The translations under genes and the position numbers were made by a program. Below are positions 27,731 through 30,061 of a DNA stretch of 30,061 nucleotides, in pieces. The stretch lies in IMG/VR virus record IMGVR_UViG_3300027631_000092, positions 1-30,061 of that record; one strand, given 5' to 3'. Below the pieces are notes generated by a model that ran no database searches, was not told the DNA's origin, and saw only the letters and a program-made list of their open reading frames with translations. Origin of the DNA: a virus. Every line of letters begins with the position of its first letter. Within the stretch, counting starts at the first letter, position 1.

Positions 27731-28005
27731 TACTTAGATCTACCTTCAGCAAAACCTCTAAAAGATTTTTCTTGTTTAACATCTTTTGGTTTTTCTTCCA
27801 AAAGCTTTTCTTCCTCTTCTATTCTACTAAGTATTTCAAAAGCATCGAAAATAGCTAGCTTCTTTGTAGCTGCAGCGTTTTTTAATCTATCAGCAGATAT
27901 ATCATCATCTGAGTCAACTATTTTTTCTTTAGCTACTTGAATTAATTCCTCAACTGCTTTTTGCCCAGCCAGGATTATATTCTTTTTCGTCTCCTTTATA
28001 TTCAT
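27730..28005 (-). CDS. Probable terminase small subunit
   Basis: 91 aa, mostly helical and charged. Residues 8-60 form helices (AGQKAVEELIQVAKEKIV; SADRLKNAAATKKLAIFDAF), and the C-terminus is Lys/Glu-rich with a basic end. There is no clear helix-turn-helix. It lies directly upstream of, and overlaps by one base (TAATG), the large terminase gene, the standard position of the DNA-recognition subunit. Its start lies 56 bases inside the preceding GroES-like gene in another frame, and no later Met exists, so the overlap is probably real. The call rests mainly on position; it could instead be a small structural protein. Confidence 0.6.
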   Translation of the reverse strand: MNIKETKKNIILAGQKAVEELIQVAKEKIVDSDDDISADRLKNAAATKKLAIFDAFEILSRIEEEEKLLEEKPKDVKQEKSFRGFAEGRSK

Positions 28006-28555
28006 ACTTTAATAAAATATCATTAGATTCCATACAGTAAAGTCGTTGATCATCAACTATGAACTCAAACTCTCTATTGCTTTTGAATCCAAGTAAGTCT
28101 CCTTCGGCTATTTCTAGCGCTTCTAACGAGCTATTACCAATTTTTAGTATACCAACATCCTTACGCTCTTTATCCATTGAGAAACTATCGTTATTCTCTA
28201 TTGGCATTAAGAAACATCTGTTACCTACAGGTTTCCATTTACCATTTCTTTTGTATAAATAAATTTGATCTGGTTGGCAAAAATAAAGATTTTCCTTAAA
28301 AAGTTTACTACTGTCTACAGCTTCTCCTTTTTGATTGTAATATCTTCTAAATACGTTGTGGTGAATTATAACAATGTCACCAGGTTGTATTAATGTCTTT
28401 AGTGATAATGGTACAGTTATTACTTCTGCTGTTCTACTTATAAACTTAAAATTTTCTATATTAGAATTAAGTATAAGTTTTTTACCATTAACATCTATAT
28501 CATTTTTATATCGTCCTTCTATAGGTTTAACTATAAAGTCAAAAACACTTCTCAT
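27950..28555 (-). CDS. Tandem GroES-like co-chaperonin candidate
   Basis: 201 aa that read as two GroES-like barrels. Copy 1 (about 7-104) opens FIVKPIE, has a loop region KKLILNSN, then AEVITVP, the GDIVIIHH strand and PDQIYLYK. Copy 2 (about 110-186) opens NRCFLMPIE, has VGILKIGNS, then the GDLLGFKS strand, an FIVDDQRLYCM hairpin and SNDILLKYEY. That order (xVxPIE, mobile loop with a hydrophobic tripeptide, GDxVxF, DGExY, DIL) is the GroES order. The candidate chaperonin-binding tripeptides are ILN or LIL in copy 1 and GIL or ILK in copy 2. A phage cochaperonin acting with host GroEL on capsid protein, like T4 gp31, is the likely role. The start overlaps the preceding stop (TAATG). Confidence 0.65.
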   Translation of the reverse strand: MRSVFDFIVKPIEGRYKNDIDVNGKKLILNSNIENFKFISRTAEVITVPLSLKTLIQPGDIVIIHHNVFRRYYNQKGEAVDSSKLFKENLYFCQPDQIYLYKRNGKWKPVGNRCFLMPIENNDSFSMDKERKDVGILKIGNSSLEALEIAEGDLLGFKSNREFEFIVDDQRLYCMESNDILLKYEYKGDEKEYNPGWAKSS

Positions 28556-28782
28556 TAGTATTTTAAATCATATTCAACGGATATAGCCATGTTAGAATTA
28601 AATTTCTTCCATGGCAATATCTCATTGTCTTTTTTTATATGTATACTATAAGAATTTTTAGACTCATCATAAAGTATGTGTGATATTTCGTGACCACCAT
28701 ATACTGATTGACCCAATGCATAATGCATCGCATCGTTTTTATAATCAGAACCTATACTAATTTTTCTTATAATAGATGACAT
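28555..28782 (-). CDS. Small conserved-looking protein of unknown function
   Basis: 75 aa, mixed alpha/beta, soluble, with no motif of known function. It begins IIRKISIGSDYKNDAMHYAL, followed by GQSVYGGHEISHIL, and ends WKKFNSNMAISVEYDLKY. I recall this kind of protein, with an ISIG-DYK-AMHY start, in marine phage structural modules, without an assigned role. It starts 2 bases after the coiled-coil gene and its stop overlaps the start of the GroES-like gene, so the three are translated as a set. Confidence 0.65.
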   Translation of the reverse strand: MSSIIRKISIGSDYKNDAMHYALGQSVYGGHEISHILYDESKNSYSIHIKKDNEILPWKKFNSNMAISVEYDLKY

Positions 28783-28784
28783 AA

Positions 28785-29060
28785 TTATTCTGCTGAAGCT
28801 TCTTCTTGTTTAACTTCTTCAAAACTACCGTCCTCTAGATTAATTGTAATACTTCCGTATTTATTTTCTAGCTCAGACTTTTGTTTTTCAACATCAGAAT
28901 TGATTTCTGCAATTGAGTGTAATAAAGAGTGCTTTTGAGTTTCTAAAAATCCTACCTGTGAAACAGATTGATTTAATTTACCTTGCAGCTCTTTTAATAA
29001 TATTAATTCTTCTTCTGTGATCTTGTTTTCCATTTGATTTAATTTAATTGTTTTAGACAT
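28785..29060 (-). CDS. Small coiled-coil protein, unknown function
   Basis: 91 aa. Residues about 14-70 form a heptad-patterned helix pair (EEELILLKELQGKLNQSVSQ, LETQKHSLLHSIAEI, EKQKSELENKYG) ending in a short beta tip (SITINLEDGSF) and an acidic tail. Two helices joined to a small beta segment recall prefoldin-like hairpins, an analogy only. It lies between the holin and the 75-aa gene, two genes before the GroES-like protein. The start is supported by AATAAATAAA directly before ATG. Confidence 0.65.
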   Translation of the reverse strand: MSKTIKLNQMENKITEEELILLKELQGKLNQSVSQVGFLETQKHSLLHSIAEINSDVEKQKSELENKYGSITINLEDGSFEEVKQEEASAE

Positions 29061-29071
29061 TTTATTTATTA

Positions 29072-29470
29072 CTATTTATTATTACCTGATTGTTTAGACT
29101 TTTCCCAAGTCCTTCCTACAAAGTAAGCACCGTATACCGTTATTAATAATGACTGAAATATAGGTATGTATTGCGTAGCAACTTTGAACCCACCAATATT
29201 ACCATCAAAAAAAGATAACACAGTGAAAACTATAGTTAAGTATATTAAAACTAATGGGCGTATGTTTTTAGATAAAAAACTATCACTAGCCATATCAGCA
29301 TTCCAACGATCAGTTACTTGAGCTTGAGCGTCTTTGTCAGCTTGTTCTAATAACTCTTGTATTTTATGCTTAGCAGCTAATCTTTCTTCATCCGTAGTGG
29401 TTAGCTTGTCTATTACGCCACCAACGTCTTTAATAAGACCACCTGTTAAAAGGCTTAGGATTTTTTTCAT
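29072..29470 (-). CDS. Holin, 3-TM / gene-transfer-agent type
   Basis: 132 aa. The N-terminal 60 residues are amphipathic and charged (DKLTTTDEERLAAKHKIQEL). They are followed by DRWNADMASDSFLSKNIRPL, the hallmark lead-in of the GTA holin 3TM family. Two strong membrane segments follow at about 72-88 (PLVLIYLTIVFTVLSFF) and 100-118 (YIPIFQSLLITVYGAYFVG), then a basic C-terminus. The weak first hydrophobic segment may be residues 3-20. Such holins form inner-membrane lesions that let endolysin out. It directly follows the upstream gene (TAAATG). It is unusual that it sits with packaging genes, about 28 kb upstream of the endolysin. Confidence 0.85.
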   Translation of the reverse strand: MKKILSLLTGGLIKDVGGVIDKLTTTDEERLAAKHKIQELLEQADKDAQAQVTDRWNADMASDSFLSKNIRPLVLIYLTIVFTVLSFFDGNIGGFKVATQYIPIFQSLLITVYGAYFVGRTWEKSKQSGNNK

Positions 29471-30058
29471 TTATCGTTTTTTGTTTTTTGTTATTCTTGG
29501 CCTATGCCCAGGTTCTCTAGAGCTTATTGCTACATCTCTTCTAGAGACATTGCTTGTGTTGCTAGGAAAGTCACCTTTACGAGAAACAGTATAATCTCCA
29601 GTTTTTGGCGATATACTTCTAGCTATATAATTACTTAATGCACCTCGTGATTGCATTCGTTCTCCGATGGCAGGAAACTTAGTAGATAAGTCTCTTTTTT
29701 TTGCTGATATAGAGTCTTTGGAAAAAGCACGCTTATTCATTAGATTCGCTACTTTAGCACCAGCGTCATCACCTTTGATAGGCTCAAAAGATTTGCCATA
29801 TGTTGATTTTTCATAACCAGGATGATGTTCTTTTTTTTCTGCTTTAGCTTTTGGCTGCTTCTCTTTTGGAATAGGATCACTAGGTCCAGTTTTGTAAAAA
29901 GGTGTATTTTTTGTTGAATTTTTCATATCTGTAGTTTTATTGTATGCTTCTTTTTCCCAAGGTAGATTTTTAGCTCCTTCATTCATTACTGATCTAGGGT
30001 ATTTCTTACCTTTCCAATAAACGTTATCGCCATCATAATCTAAATCTCCTCTACTCAT
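29471..30058 (-). CDS. Basic Lys/Ser-rich small virion-region protein, unknown
   Basis: 195 aa, highly basic and low in hydrophobic residues, so probably disordered or nucleic-acid- or capsid-binding. The start YDGDNVYWKGKKYPRSV is followed by a Lys/Pro/Glu linker (about 60-85) and an Arg/Ser-rich C-terminus (VSRRDVAISSREPGHRPR). The phrase TPFYKTGPSDP is, from memory, common in marine flavophage small proteins. There are no membrane segments or cysteines. The ATG is 3 bases from the window edge, preceded by CAA, so its upstream context is outside view. Its stop touches the holin start. Confidence 0.6.
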   Translation of the reverse strand: MSRGDLDYDGDNVYWKGKKYPRSVMNEGAKNLPWEKEAYNKTTDMKNSTKNTPFYKTGPSDPIPKEKQPKAKAEKKEHHPGYEKSTYGKSFEPIKGDDAGAKVANLMNKRAFSKDSISAKKRDLSTKFPAIGERMQSRGALSNYIARSISPKTGDYTVSRKGDFPSNTSNVSRRDVAISSREPGHRPRITKNKKR

Positions 30059-30061
30059 TTG

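Noticed and set aside
1-30061. Assignment to crAss-like phages
   Set aside because: Gene order and large virion proteins are reminiscent, but no diagnostic protein could be confirmed by eye; other Bacteroidetes podoviruses fit as well.
1-30061. tRNA genes, CRISPR arrays, integrase, att sites, promoters
   Set aside because: No cloverleaf, spaced direct repeats or recombinase motifs were noticed, and no convincing -7/-33 promoter pair could be placed in the short gaps.

Overview
The window is a single block of virion and lysis genes from a tailed bacteriophage. All 23 proposed coding regions (one a doubtful micro-ORF) lie on the minus strand, so it is read from position 30061 down to 1. Genes abut or overlap by 1-4 bases and no gap exceeds 160 bases. 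The DNA is A+T-rich (about one third G+C by eye), arginine is mostly AGA, and start codons follow A-rich tracts such as AAATAAATAAA instead of Shine-Dalgarno sequences. This combination suggests a phage of marine Bacteroidetes (Flavobacteriia). Host and habitat are inferences. A short tail is inferred because there is no tape-measure, sheath or baseplate gene, while T7-type nozzle and internal (ejection) protein candidates are present in T7 order.

Layout in transcription order: (1) 30058-27730 holds small pre-packaging genes: a basic Lys/Ser-rich protein, a 3-TM-type holin, a coiled-coil protein, a 75-aa conserved-looking protein, a 201-aa protein that reads as two GroES-like domains in tandem, and a likely small terminase. 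(2) 27730-20428 is packaging and head: large terminase, portal, scaffold and major capsid protein. (3) 20349-11302 is connector and tail: an unknown 275-aa protein, two adaptor or ring candidates (261 and 398 aa), a 1413-aa nozzle-like protein carrying beta-repeats and Ig-like domains, a second 479-aa nozzle-like protein and a cupin-fold protein. (4) 11298-1260 is the ejection set: gp14-like 251 aa, gp15-position 477 aa and a 2607-aa polyvalent protein with an HExxH metalloprotease motif. (5) 1250-86 is lysis and tail-end small genes: an M15-family endolysin, a one-TM coiled-coil protein, an EF-hand/dockerin-like 94-aa protein and a 24-aa micro-ORF, closed by a strong minus-strand terminator at 18-50.

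Proposed joint action: the chaperonin partner assists folding of a virion protein; portal, scaffold and capsid protein form the procapsid; the terminase fills it; adaptor and nozzle proteins complete the short tail; the gp14/15/16-like set is packed inside and ejected into the host; holin plus M15 peptidase lyse the cell. The most unusual items are the tandem GroES-like protein, the giant metalloprotease-bearing ejection protein with a sigma-factor-like stretch, a G+C-rich codon patch inside the terminase ATPase domain, and the EF-hand protein at the end of the lysis cassette. There is no RNA gene, CRISPR array, integrase or insertion sequence in the window.
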